DNA of 64,000 nucleotides. Origin: Lacrimispora sphenoides (lineage in GTDB: Bacteria > Bacillota > Clostridia > Lachnospirales > Lachnospiraceae). Of this stretch, positions 35,714 through 43,041 are shown piece by piece. The translations under genes and the position numbers were made by a program. Positions within the stretch are counted from its first letter, which is position 1, and each line of letters opens with the position of its first letter. The stretch is taken from NCBI RefSeq assembly GCF_900105215.1, contig NZ_FOIP01000002.1, forward strand, positions 1,550,001-1,614,000. The letters run 5' to 3'. The notes under the pieces were generated by a model, which was given only the letters and a program-made list of their open reading frames with translations, made no database searches and was not told the DNA's origin.

Positions 35714-37162
35714 TTATGGTCTTAAAGTTCCCATGTAGTAAAATCCTCTGGATTCATCCAGATATACGTCCACGATTTTTCCAATAAGAGAAGAATCCCC
35801 TTTAAAATGAACAGTAGTGTTATTGCTCAAACGGCCGGTTAAAAGACCTTCCTCATGATCATTCACCTCTTCCGCCAGTACCTTCTGAACGGTGTGTTCC
35901 TCTCTTCCGCAGACCTCGGAAGAGATTTTCTGGACTTCAGCCAGCAGACGGTCAAAGCGGTTCTTTACCACATCTTCCGGTACCTGCTCTTCCATATTGG
36001 CCGCAGGTGTACCGGTACGTTTGGAGTAGATAAAGGTAAAGGCACTGTCAAAACGCACCTTTTTCACCACTTCGAGGGTTTCGTTAAAATCCTCTTCCGT
36101 CTCTCCGGGGAAACCTACAATGATATCTGTGGTCAGCGAAATATCCGGCATGGCTGTCCGGATTTTTTCTACAAGCTCCAGATACTGTTCCTTGGTGTAT
36201 TTCCGGTTCATGACCTTTAAAATACGGCTGCTGCCTGACTGAAGAGGCAGGTGAAGATGGGTGCAAACCTTTTTTGAATTTTTCATAGCTTCGATCAGAT
36301 CGTCTGACAAATCCTTCGGATGGGAAGTCATAAAACGAATCCGCTCCAGGCCTTCTACCTGATCGATCTGGGTCATAAGCGCTGCAAAGCTTACGGGTGT
36401 TTCCAGGTTTTTTCCATAGGAGTTAACATTCTGTCCCAAAAGCATGATCTCCACAACGCCGTCATCTACAAGCTGTTTTACCTCTTCCAGAATGTCTTTT
36501 GGGCTGCGGCTTCGCTCCCTGCCGCGCACATAGGGTACGATGCAGTAGCTGCAGAAATTGTTGCAGCCAAACATAATATTAACGCCGGATTTAAAAGGGT
36601 ACTTCCGGTCCGTAGGGAGATCCTCCACAATCCGGTCCGTTCCTTCCCAGATGTCTACAACCATCTTTTTTTCTTCCAGGCGTTCATACATTAGCTCAGC
36701 CAGTTTAAAAATGTTGTGAGTGCCGAATATAATATCCACAAAGCGGTAGCTCTTTTTAATCTTGGCAACTACTTTTTCTTCCTGCATCATGCAGCCGCAA
36801 AGAGCGATCATCATGTGAGGATTTTTCTTTTTTAAACTGTTTAAATATCCAAGACGTCCATAAACTCTGTCATTGGCATTTTCTCTGACCGTACAAGTAT
36901 TATATAGAACAAAGTCTGCTTCTTCCGTGTCGGTTTCCACAAAGCCGATTGCTTCTAAAATTCCCTGAAGCTTTTCGGAATCTCTGGAATTCATCTGACA
37001 GCCGAAGGTAGCGATGTGAAAAGTAAATTGTTCTTTTCCTGATGTTTCCTTTAATTTATCCAGAATATCCCGGTAACGCTCTATAAAGTAGTACTGTCTT
37101 GCTGGCTCTTCCTTTGGTGCCTGGCTGAGGGTTTCCTCATAAGTCATATTTATATAATCCAT
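35714..37162 (-). CDS. miaB: tRNA-2-methylthio-N6-dimethylallyladenosine synthase
   Basis: A radical-SAM methylthiotransferase acting on i6A37 of tRNA. The UPF0004 domain supplies Cys55, Cys90 and Cys124 for one iron-sulfur cluster; the radical-SAM cluster is Cys200-x3-Cys204-x2-Cys207 in MFGCNNFCSYCIVPYVRGRE. A TRAM RNA-binding domain closes the 482 residues. It is the first gene of the operon and has a promoter directly upstream. The odd N-terminal 40 residues before the catalytic domain are common in clostridial MiaB. Confidence 0.97.
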   Translation of the reverse strand: MDYINMTYEETLSQAPKEEPARQYYFIERYRDILDKLKETSGKEQFTFHIATFGCQMNSRDSEKLQGILEAIGFVETDTEEADFVLYNTCTVRENANDRVYGRLGYLNSLKKKNPHMMIALCGCMMQEEKVVAKIKKSYRFVDIIFGTHNIFKLAELMYERLEEKKMVVDIWEGTDRIVEDLPTDRKYPFKSGVNIMFGCNNFCSYCIVPYVRGRERSRSPKDILEEVKQLVDDGVVEIMLLGQNVNSYGKNLETPVSFAALMTQIDQVEGLERIRFMTSHPKDLSDDLIEAMKNSKKVCTHLHLPLQSGSSRILKVMNRKYTKEQYLELVEKIRTAMPDISLTTDIIVGFPGETEEDFNETLEVVKKVRFDSAFTFIYSKRTGTPAANMEEQVPEDVVKNRFDRLLAEVQKISSEVCGREEHTVQKVLAEEVNDHEEGLLTGRLSNNTTVHFKGDSSLIGKIVDVYLDESRGFYYMGTLRP

Positions 37163-37196
37163 TTGTATAACCTCTTAATTTTTATTCGGTTTTCCC

Positions 37197-37225
37197 ATTA
37201 TATCATAAATATTTTTTATTGCAAA
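37197..37225 (-). promoter_or_regulatory. Sigma-A promoter of the miaB-mutS-mutL-miaA operon
   Basis: TATAAT at 37202-37197 on minus, with TTGCAA (37224-37219) 16 bases upstream or TTTGCA (37225-37220) 17 bases upstream. An AT-rich run lies between. The RBS AAGAGG is in front of the miaB ATG at 37162. Confidence 0.7.
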
Positions 37226-37387
37226 TAACAAAATCGGCTTTTCCGGTGGAAACATCCTTCATGTGGGCAGTAATCTGCCTGATTAATTTCAATTGCTTTC
37301 TTTTGCAGGGGAATGCGGCAAAAAAGGACAGGGTGTGATCGCTTACTGGTCCCGCAACAATGAGCCCTTTTGGCATAGCCCATGTCA

Positions 37388-37419
37388 TGGCGGCCATCAC
37401 AATGATGTCCCGGCCGCCA
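37388..37419 (-). other. Strong hairpin after the ABC-F gene
   Basis: TGGCGGCC (37388-37395) pairs perfectly with GGCCGCCA (37412-37419), extended by ATCA/TGAT inside with a 5-base bulge. No T-run follows on minus, so it is a stable 3' structure rather than a classical terminator. The rest of the 37163-37434 gap holds a 65-codon frame (37203-37400, minus) with no family I recognise. Confidence 0.5.
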
Positions 37420-37434
37420 AAAGGTATATAGTCA

Positions 37435-38940
37435 TCAATCCATCAGTTTCACCACACGGGTAGCCACCTTCCCGGTAAATGCATCGTCGTGCTCCACAAG
37501 CAACATGGTCGGCTGGAACTTAAGGATTAAATTCTCGATCTGGATCCTGGAATATACATCAATGAAATTAAGAGGTTCATCCCAGATATACAGATGGGCC
37601 TGCTCACTGAGGCTGCGGGCAATGAGAACCTTTTTCTTCTGCCCTTCGCTATAGGATTCCATGGGTATTTCCAGCTGTTCTCTGGAAAAGTCCAGCTTGC
37701 GAAGAAGCGTCTTAAACAGAGAGTCTTCAATACCGCTTTCCCTGGAGTATTCTGTCAGGCTCCCTTTTAAAAATGAAGTATCCTGGGATATATAGGATAT
37801 TTTAAGACCATTTGGTATTTCCTTATACCCTTCAAAGGAAATATTGTCTCCCGTCAGTTCCCTGCCGACGATCAGCTTTAGTATACAGGATTTTCCGCAG
37901 CCATTTTTCCCCTGCAGGGATATTCTCTGTCCCTGTTCCAGTGTAAAGCTGACGGGCCCGCAGACAGGTCCTTCATAGAAAGGAACAACATCCTTTAATG
38001 AAAGAATTCTGGATGAGCGGTATTTTAATGGATAAAGCTTGAGATCTTCTGCCTCTTCTATATTTTTCAAAAGCCCTTTTTTATCCTCAATGGCACGGTC
38101 CTGCCTGAGTTCCAGACTCTTTCTGCGCATCTGCATCCGCCTGGACTTTTCGCCTATATAGGCCCGTGTATCAATGGACTTCTCACGGCCTATGGACTTT
38201 TTCCCGATCTTTATTGACTCCACCTGATCCGCCCATTCGCCTGACTGCCTTGCGGCTGCTTCCAGATGACGGATGTCCTTTTTTAACCGGTTATTTTCGG
38301 ACCGTTCATACTGATCCTGCATTTGCTTGTTCTCATACCAGGAGGTGAAATTGCCTTTCTGAACTTCAATATTTGTTTTGTTTATGGATAGAATATGATC
38401 CACGGATGCATCCAGGAATTTTCGGTCATGAGATACCAGGATAAATCCCTTTTTGCTGTTTAAATACTGGCTTACCAGTTCCCTGGCCTCCCGGTCTAAG
38501 TGGTTAGTCGGTTCATCGATCAGCAGAAAGTGACCTTCTCTTAAAAACAGGGCTGCTAAAAGGACCTTAGTCCTCTCCCCATTTGAAAGTGTGTAAAAAG
38601 GCCGGTATAGTACATCCTCAGAAACTTTTAGTCTGGAAAGCTCTCTTTTAAGCTCCCAGAATAAATATTCCCCAAGGAGGGAATCCAGAATTTCCATAGT
38701 GTTCCATTCTTCATCCGGCACAGGAAAAGGGAAATAGTCAAACATGACATTTGAAATAATAGTTCCTGTGTATTTAAAACGGTTCATCAGAAGATTTAAA
38801 AAGGTGGTTTTTCCTCTCCCGTTTCTACCTGTAAAGCCCAGCTTCCAATCCGTGTCAATCTGAAAGGAAACATGTTCAAAGACGGGATCTGGGCTTCCTT
38901 CATAGGTGAATGACAAATCAGTGACTTGTATTAATGACAT
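37435..38940 (-). CDS. ABC-F ribosomal protection protein, Lsa-like
   Basis: A 501-residue soluble protein with two ATPase domains and no membrane part. Walker A motifs are GRNGRGKT (38-45) and GKNGCGKS (344-351); signatures are LSNGERTKV and YSEGQKKKV; Walker B motifs LLIDEPTNHLD and YIWDEPLNFID. A basic coiled-coil linker between the domains would reach the peptidyl-transferase centre. The start MSLIQVTDLSFTYEG and DTDWKLGFTGRNGRGKT resemble Lsa-type proteins, which displace lincosamides, pleuromutilins and streptogramin A. I start at ATG 38940 behind TTGGAGGAA, not 21 codons upstream. The long attenuator-like leader supports antibiotic-inducible expression. Resistance itself is inferred. 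Confidence 0.88.
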   Translation of the reverse strand: MSLIQVTDLSFTYEGSPDPVFEHVSFQIDTDWKLGFTGRNGRGKTTFLNLLMNRFKYTGTIISNVMFDYFPFPVPDEEWNTMEILDSLLGEYLFWELKRELSRLKVSEDVLYRPFYTLSNGERTKVLLAALFLREGHFLLIDEPTNHLDREARELVSQYLNSKKGFILVSHDRKFLDASVDHILSINKTNIEVQKGNFTSWYENKQMQDQYERSENNRLKKDIRHLEAAARQSGEWADQVESIKIGKKSIGREKSIDTRAYIGEKSRRMQMRRKSLELRQDRAIEDKKGLLKNIEEAEDLKLYPLKYRSSRILSLKDVVPFYEGPVCGPVSFTLEQGQRISLQGKNGCGKSCILKLIVGRELTGDNISFEGYKEIPNGLKISYISQDTSFLKGSLTEYSRESGIEDSLFKTLLRKLDFSREQLEIPMESYSEGQKKKVLIARSLSEQAHLYIWDEPLNFIDVYSRIQIENLILKFQPTMLLVEHDDAFTGKVATRVVKLMD

Positions 38941-38979
38941 AGAGATTCCTCCAATCAGGCAGGAAATAATATTTCCGCA

Positions 38980-39018
38980 CAAAAAACGACTGCAAGAATT
39001 CATTCTCTCACAGCCGTT
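38980..39018 (-). terminator. Regulated terminator in front of the ABC-F gene
   Basis: On minus, AACGGCTG (39018-39011) pairs with CAGTCGTT (38992-38985), with AGAAT-GA-ATTCT as an inner stem, followed by TTTTTTG. It lies 40 bases before the ABC-F start codon and contains arm C of the attenuator. Confidence 0.78.
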
Positions 39019-39123
39019 CGCATCAAAACAAGCCCATAGGGCTAATATTCTGCTTAATTCATGTCTTTATGACATAAAAAGGGTATGAGAATGAAATAAT
39101 ATTCTTGCAAAAACAGGCATGAC

Positions 39124-39146
39124 AAAAAAAAGACAATGTCTCTTTT
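39124..39146 (-). terminator. Early leader terminator-like hairpin
   Basis: On minus, AAAAGAGAC-ATT-GTCTTTTTTTT: a 9-bp AT-rich stem with one wobble followed by a T run, flanked by TGAC/GTCA that can extend it. It lies about 35 bases after the leader peptide stop. Confidence 0.5.
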
Positions 39147-39180
39147 CCTTCTCGTCATACAGTTACCTTAGCAAGAATTA

Positions 39181-39189
39181 TTATTTCAT
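39181..39189 (-). CDS. Two-codon leader peptide (Met-Lys)
   Basis: ATG AAA TAA on minus, with GAGGTG (39200-39195) five bases upstream, an SD as strong as that of real genes. The stop codon is followed by a second TAA. It lies inside arm A of the attenuator, where ribosome stalling would matter. Length alone proves nothing; the case rests on the SD and the position. Confidence 0.5.
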   Translation of the reverse strand: MK

Positions 39190-39220
39190 CCTTTCACCTC
39201 ATTTCGTTTCATTTGCCCGT

Positions 39221-39249
39221 AGTCTATCATAAATAGATAATAATGTCAA
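39221..39249 (-). promoter_or_regulatory. Sigma-A promoter of the ABC-F leader
   Basis: TTGACA (39249-39244) and TAGACT (39226-39221) with a 17-base spacer on minus, 20 bases before the leader SD and 280 bases before the ABC-F start. Confidence 0.75.
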
Positions 39250-39300
39250 ATAATAATCATCGGAATACGGGAGGTTTTTCATAGTATGTGCGATTCTTCT

Positions 39301-39996
39301 CTAATTAGCCCGTCCCGTAATGGTAATTTCTACCCGGCGGTTTTTTGCTCTTCCATCTTCCGTATCATTGGTGGCAATGGGATTGTAATGAGAATTCCCC
39401 TCAATGGACATTTTAGACGGTTCCAGTCCCATAGCGGTCATCTGGTTTAAAACCGCAACTGCCCGGTCTACGGACAGCTGCCAGGAATCCGCCTCATTGG
39501 CCGTATCATGGTGGCCCAAATCCGCCGTATTGCCTGTAATCGTAATGTGGTTGATGTCACCGTATATGGCCTCAAGACTGCTGCTGATTTCCTGAATGAC
39601 CGGCTTGCTGTCCGGAAGCAGGATTGCTGTATCCGGTTTGAACAGCATAGCATCTTTTAAATGTATGCTTACAGCGGAACCGCTGGAAGATACATCGATC
39701 ATATTCCCCAGGTCACGCTCTGCAATATAAGCTTTCAAAGCCAGATAGACATTGTCCAGATTATCTGCAGAAACGGAAATATTATCTCCCATGGCAGAAC
39801 TATCCGCCTGGCCTGTATGGTTTAAAACCTTCTCCAGACCACTGGACATCTCTTTTAGCTTCATCGTATCAACCGAACTCATGCCGTACAGGATGATAAA
39901 TAAAGCCAAAAGCAATGTAATCATATCAGAATATGTAAGAAGCCAGCGCTCCGAATTGTCTTTTTCTCCTTCTGTTTCCAGGATTCTTCTGCGCAT
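39301..39996 (-). CDS. motB: Flagellar motor stator protein MotB
   Basis: A 231-residue stator subunit. A single membrane helix near 18-38 contains the proton-carrying aspartate Asp24 in TYSDMITLLLALF. The C-terminal OmpA-like peptidoglycan-binding domain has ITGNTADLG and NRRVEITI. It anchors the stator to the wall. It follows motA by 18 bases. No other flagellar gene is in the window. Confidence 0.93.
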   Translation of the reverse strand: MRRRILETEGEKDNSERWLLTYSDMITLLLALFIILYGMSSVDTMKLKEMSSGLEKVLNHTGQADSSAMGDNISVSADNLDNVYLALKAYIAERDLGNMIDVSSSGSAVSIHLKDAMLFKPDTAILLPDSKPVIQEISSSLEAIYGDINHITITGNTADLGHHDTANEADSWQLSVDRAVAVLNQMTAMGLEPSKMSIEGNSHYNPIATNDTEDGRAKNRRVEITITGRAN

Positions 39997-40014
39997 CCTT
40001 TGTTCCTCCCAATT

Positions 40015-40821
40015 TTAGTTTTCAATACCCTGTTTGTACCGTTTGGCTCCATCTGAAAAAGCCTGGAAATAAAGGGCGAGTTCATTTTCAATATTTCGGG
40101 AGGTATTACCGCTGGCAATCATGCATACTCCGTCCACGATCATTTCTTTTTGGATATGCTTTCTCTTAAGCTGTGTTTTTAATTTGTTCGCAATTGGCAT
40201 GTAAATGAGATTGGCGAAACACACACCGTAAAGGGTTGCCACAAACGCAGTACCGATGGAACCTGCAAGCTCTGAAGGATCCTCAAAACCGGAAGCAAGT
40301 ACCATGATCAGTCCCATAACGGTACCGATAACTCCCATGGTAGGAGAAAATCCCGCAGCGGCCTCAAATACACTTGCCTCAATGCTTTTTTGCTGAACAT
40401 AGGCTCTGATATCAGATTCCAGGGTGTACTGGATGGATTCCGGTGTCTTCATTTCCTGTATAAGAACCAGGCCTTCCTTAAGAAGCAGATATTCCTCCTG
40501 ATTCAGTTCCGGATCCCTGCTTATATTTTCCAGGCAAGTGACTCCTTCCGTCCGGTATCGGGTCGCAATCATTGATATCTTGGCAATCATTTTTTCCATA
40601 CTGGCGGAATGGGGGTGCTTAAAACTTCGAAACATGGCCCGCAAAGCCATTGCTATGTCATTGAGGGAATAAGATGCAATGACAGCGCCAAAGGTTCCTC
40701 CTACCACGATGATGAAAGGGCTTAAAAGGAACAGAGAGTATATGGCACCTTTTTCCAAAACAAAACCTGTTAAAAGAGCACCGACTCCGATTATGATACC
40801 AATAAGCAGTGAAAAATCCAT
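40015..40821 (-). CDS. motA: Flagellar motor stator protein MotA
   Basis: A 268-residue membrane protein with four membrane segments and the large cytoplasmic loop that contacts the rotor. Family marks are FLLSPFIIVVGGTFGAVIAS, AAGFSPTMGVIGTVMGLI and GSIGTAFVATLYGVCFANL, the latter in the proton channel with the MotB helix. The RBS is AAAGGAG. The 165-base upstream gap is AT-rich; I see no convincing SigD-type promoter. Confidence 0.94.
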   Translation of the reverse strand: MDFSLLIGIIIGVGALLTGFVLEKGAIYSLFLLSPFIIVVGGTFGAVIASYSLNDIAMALRAMFRSFKHPHSASMEKMIAKISMIATRYRTEGVTCLENISRDPELNQEEYLLLKEGLVLIQEMKTPESIQYTLESDIRAYVQQKSIEASVFEAAAGFSPTMGVIGTVMGLIMVLASGFEDPSELAGSIGTAFVATLYGVCFANLIYMPIANKLKTQLKRKHIQKEMIVDGVCMIASGNTSRNIENELALYFQAFSDGAKRYKQGIEN

Positions 40822-40986
40822 AACTTTTCTCCTTTGTAACTATTATTTGTAACATCATAATTCTATCATATAATAATAAAATTCTGATGCTAAAAAAATG
40901 CTAATATTACAATGAGATTTAGTTATGGATTTTTGTATGATAATGCTGCAATGACCTAGGATAGACGTATCTGTTACGTTTGCATT

Positions 40987-41472
40987 TTACCGCTCATTGA
41001 TTAGTTTAATGAAATCCAGTGCCTCATCGGCCGGAACCATCTGGGCCGTAATTGCAACTCCCTGTTGCGCCAGATACAGAAAATCCGCAATATCTTCTTC
41101 TGATACACTTACGGCTTTCTTTAACATTCGGGTGTTCTGCTTTCCTCCCATATTTCCCACATTTACCTGATCCATGTGGAAGCCCGCATCGTAAAGCCTG
41201 CATAAGGTTTTTGGGCTTTTGGCAACCAGGAAGACCCTTTCCCCTTCGTATTTTTCAGCGCACAGATTAGCGGCAGCCTTTTCTACGGTAAGAATTGAAA
41301 GCTTGCACTGCTTCGGGCATGCCAGCTTAAGAGCCTCCTTATTGATTGTATCCTTTACAACCTGATCATCAACCACCATAATCCTGGTTGCTCCTGTAAC
41401 CTGGCTCCAGACAGTAGCTACCTGTCCATGAATCAGACGGTCATCAATCCGGACATTTACAATCTCCATCAT
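40987..41472 (-). CDS. PTS mannose-family subunit IIB
   Basis: A 161-residue cytosolic phosphocarrier of the mannose/fructose/sorbose family. The phosphorylated histidine is His15 in IDDRLIHGQVATVW, the canonical IIB site. It passes phosphate from IIA to the incoming sugar at IIC/IID. It is the last gene of the sulfatase operon, separated from IIA, IIC and IID by a sulfatase and the DUF3604 gene, which ties those two genes to sugar uptake. The ATG lies behind GGAAAGGGGA; a second ATG follows at once. Confidence 0.92.
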   Translation of the reverse strand: MMEIVNVRIDDRLIHGQVATVWSQVTGATRIMVVDDQVVKDTINKEALKLACPKQCKLSILTVEKAAANLCAEKYEGERVFLVAKSPKTLCRLYDAGFHMDQVNVGNMGGKQNTRMLKKAVSVSEEDIADFLYLAQQGVAITAQMVPADEALDFIKLINER

Positions 41473-41489
41473 TAAATAGTCCCCTTTCC

Positions 41490-43028
41490 TTATTCTTTTA
41501 CGGTTATAAACACAGGTGAGGTCCAGGCGGCATCTCCATTTTTCTGCCAGATGCGAAGCCGTAAATTTCCGCTTTGCTCCATCCGGATCTTTCTTTTCCC
41601 GGTAAGTTTATAGGAGCTTTCAGGATATGCCTTGCCAATGCGGATTTTATAGGCATTGTGCCACCATGGATCATTCCGGTAATGTGTGATCTCACCCCAG
41701 TTTTCCTTAGTCAGGCAGTTCACTTCATCCCAAAGTGCCATAACCTGGGAGCTGTTAAGTAATTCTCTCACTGGAAGGAGATATTCCTTTCCATTGACGA
41801 GCAGGCGCAGAACGCTGTCCACATCCGCTTCCACTTCAAAGATAAAACCCTCTGTTGCAGCCTTTTCCGACCCCATCCATTTACCGGAAGCCGGAGACTG
41901 ATATGTAGTCATGGTAAAACTGCAGCTCTTGTCATCATCCTGAACAATTTCCTGACCATAGTGATTCCAGCATGGTTGTGCAGAAAGCAGTTTTCCGTCC
42001 GTTTCCAGGCGTCCTTCCCAGTCTTTCCTTAGGTGGTTATGGTAGACCCTGGTATCCGGTCCCCAGCCAAGCTCCAGACGGAATTTGAACCGGATCAATC
42101 CAACCTGCTCCTCCCGTTCCCATGTGCCTGAATGCACAACCATTTCCTCTAAGACATTATCTCTTAAAATCTCCACCCTGTCTACCGCTCCGGTCCCTTT
42201 TATCTGAAATTCTAATTCAACTTCTTTGCCTGCTTCAATTTCAGATCCCATTGGTGCTGAGTTCACATAATAGTCAACTTCAATCCTGCTCCGGGATACC
42301 CCGTAGGTTCTCCGCCTTGTCAGTCCTTCCCAGATGGATTCCTTTGTACCTTCCTCTGCAAGCACACACATGCTTCCATTTTCAAAAACAGCGGGAATAC
42401 TGTGGTTATCACCTGCAGCAATGATGCCGATTTTATACCCTCGTTCAAGGCCTTTCTCATAGTTCGTCTCTCCTGTCCGCGGCCCCATATGGACATGGCG
42501 GTCCATAGACAGAGGCCCATCGTCATTTTCACTGGAGCCGTGGCTGGAGTAAATTTCTGCGATAGGAGAAAAGGTTTCGTTATGGGTGTCCCAATTCTTA
42601 CCTCTGGAGCCAGGCTGGTATGCCAGATGGTGAGGGATTCCAATGACCTCCTGCCCCTCATAGGCGGCGGCCAGGTCCTGGTAGCGCATCGGATGCTCCT
42701 GCTTTCCGTTATTGTGAAGGAAAAACACATTATGATCTCCATCCAGCCCGGCACCCTGCCATTCATAACCCATGAACATTGGATATCCCTGTCTGTTGGC
42801 TTCCTCGGTAAAGCTTCTTAATAATTCCCAGTCCCTGGCAACTGCTTCATCATCGTACCGGTCTTCGACCCCAAGCCCTGACGGTGTGGGCCGCATGTAA
42901 AACGGATAATAAGCCACAGGCCAGAAATCCATCTGTTTTTTTATATGATCATACCACACCGGGAGCTCATTCATTTGCTCATGGTGAATATTACTATGCA
43001 TATCTGTCCAAAACTTATTGTATTTCAT
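41490..43028 (-). CDS. DUF3604 / PHP-like metal-dependent protein
   Basis: A 512-residue cytosolic protein (no signal peptide). The N-terminal half has the metal-site pattern of the PHP/DUF3604 group: DMHSNIHHEQ (Asp9, His11, His15, His16), GDHNVFF, IPHHLAYQPG, YSSHGSSE and AAGDNHSIPAVF. The C-terminal half is beta-rich and may be a carbohydrate-contact domain. Enzymes of this group hydrolyse phosphoesters or related bonds, but DUF3604 members are uncharacterised to my knowledge. Its place between a sulfatase and PTS IIB suggests that it acts on the imported sugar or sugar phosphate. The RBS GGGAGG is 5 bases from the ATG. Confidence 0.78.
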   Translation of the reverse strand: MKYNKFWTDMHSNIHHEQMNELPVWYDHIKKQMDFWPVAYYPFYMRPTPSGLGVEDRYDDEAVARDWELLRSFTEEANRQGYPMFMGYEWQGAGLDGDHNVFFLHNNGKQEHPMRYQDLAAAYEGQEVIGIPHHLAYQPGSRGKNWDTHNETFSPIAEIYSSHGSSENDDGPLSMDRHVHMGPRTGETNYEKGLERGYKIGIIAAGDNHSIPAVFENGSMCVLAEEGTKESIWEGLTRRRTYGVSRSRIEVDYYVNSAPMGSEIEAGKEVELEFQIKGTGAVDRVEILRDNVLEEMVVHSGTWEREEQVGLIRFKFRLELGWGPDTRVYHNHLRKDWEGRLETDGKLLSAQPCWNHYGQEIVQDDDKSCSFTMTTYQSPASGKWMGSEKAATEGFIFEVEADVDSVLRLLVNGKEYLLPVRELLNSSQVMALWDEVNCLTKENWGEITHYRNDPWWHNAYKIRIGKAYPESSYKLTGKRKIRMEQSGNLRLRIWQKNGDAAWTSPVFITVKE

Positions 43029-43041
43029 GGAGTCCTCCCAA

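Larger units (their letters stand above)
38941..39220 (-). promoter_or_regulatory. Attenuator leader of the ABC-F gene
   Basis: Three segments can pair in mutually exclusive ways on minus. Arm A (39190-39171, GATGAAATAATAATTCTTGC) contains the leader peptide and can pair with arm B (39108-39087). Arm B can instead pair with arm C (38992-39007 on plus, GCAAGAATTCATTCTC), which is inside the terminator at 38980-39018. A ribosome stalled on the leader would mask A, free B to take C, and break the terminator. This is the logic of drug-inducible resistance leaders. An extra terminator-like hairpin lies at 39124-39146. Confidence 0.72.

Noticed and set aside
37203..37400. 65-codon minus-strand frame before miaB
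   Set aside because: No recognisable family, weak start and overlap with the miaB promoter; kept only as an observation.
40822..40986. SigD (flagellar) promoter for motA
   Set aside because: A TAAA is followed at 15 bases by a sequence that does not resemble GCCGATAA.
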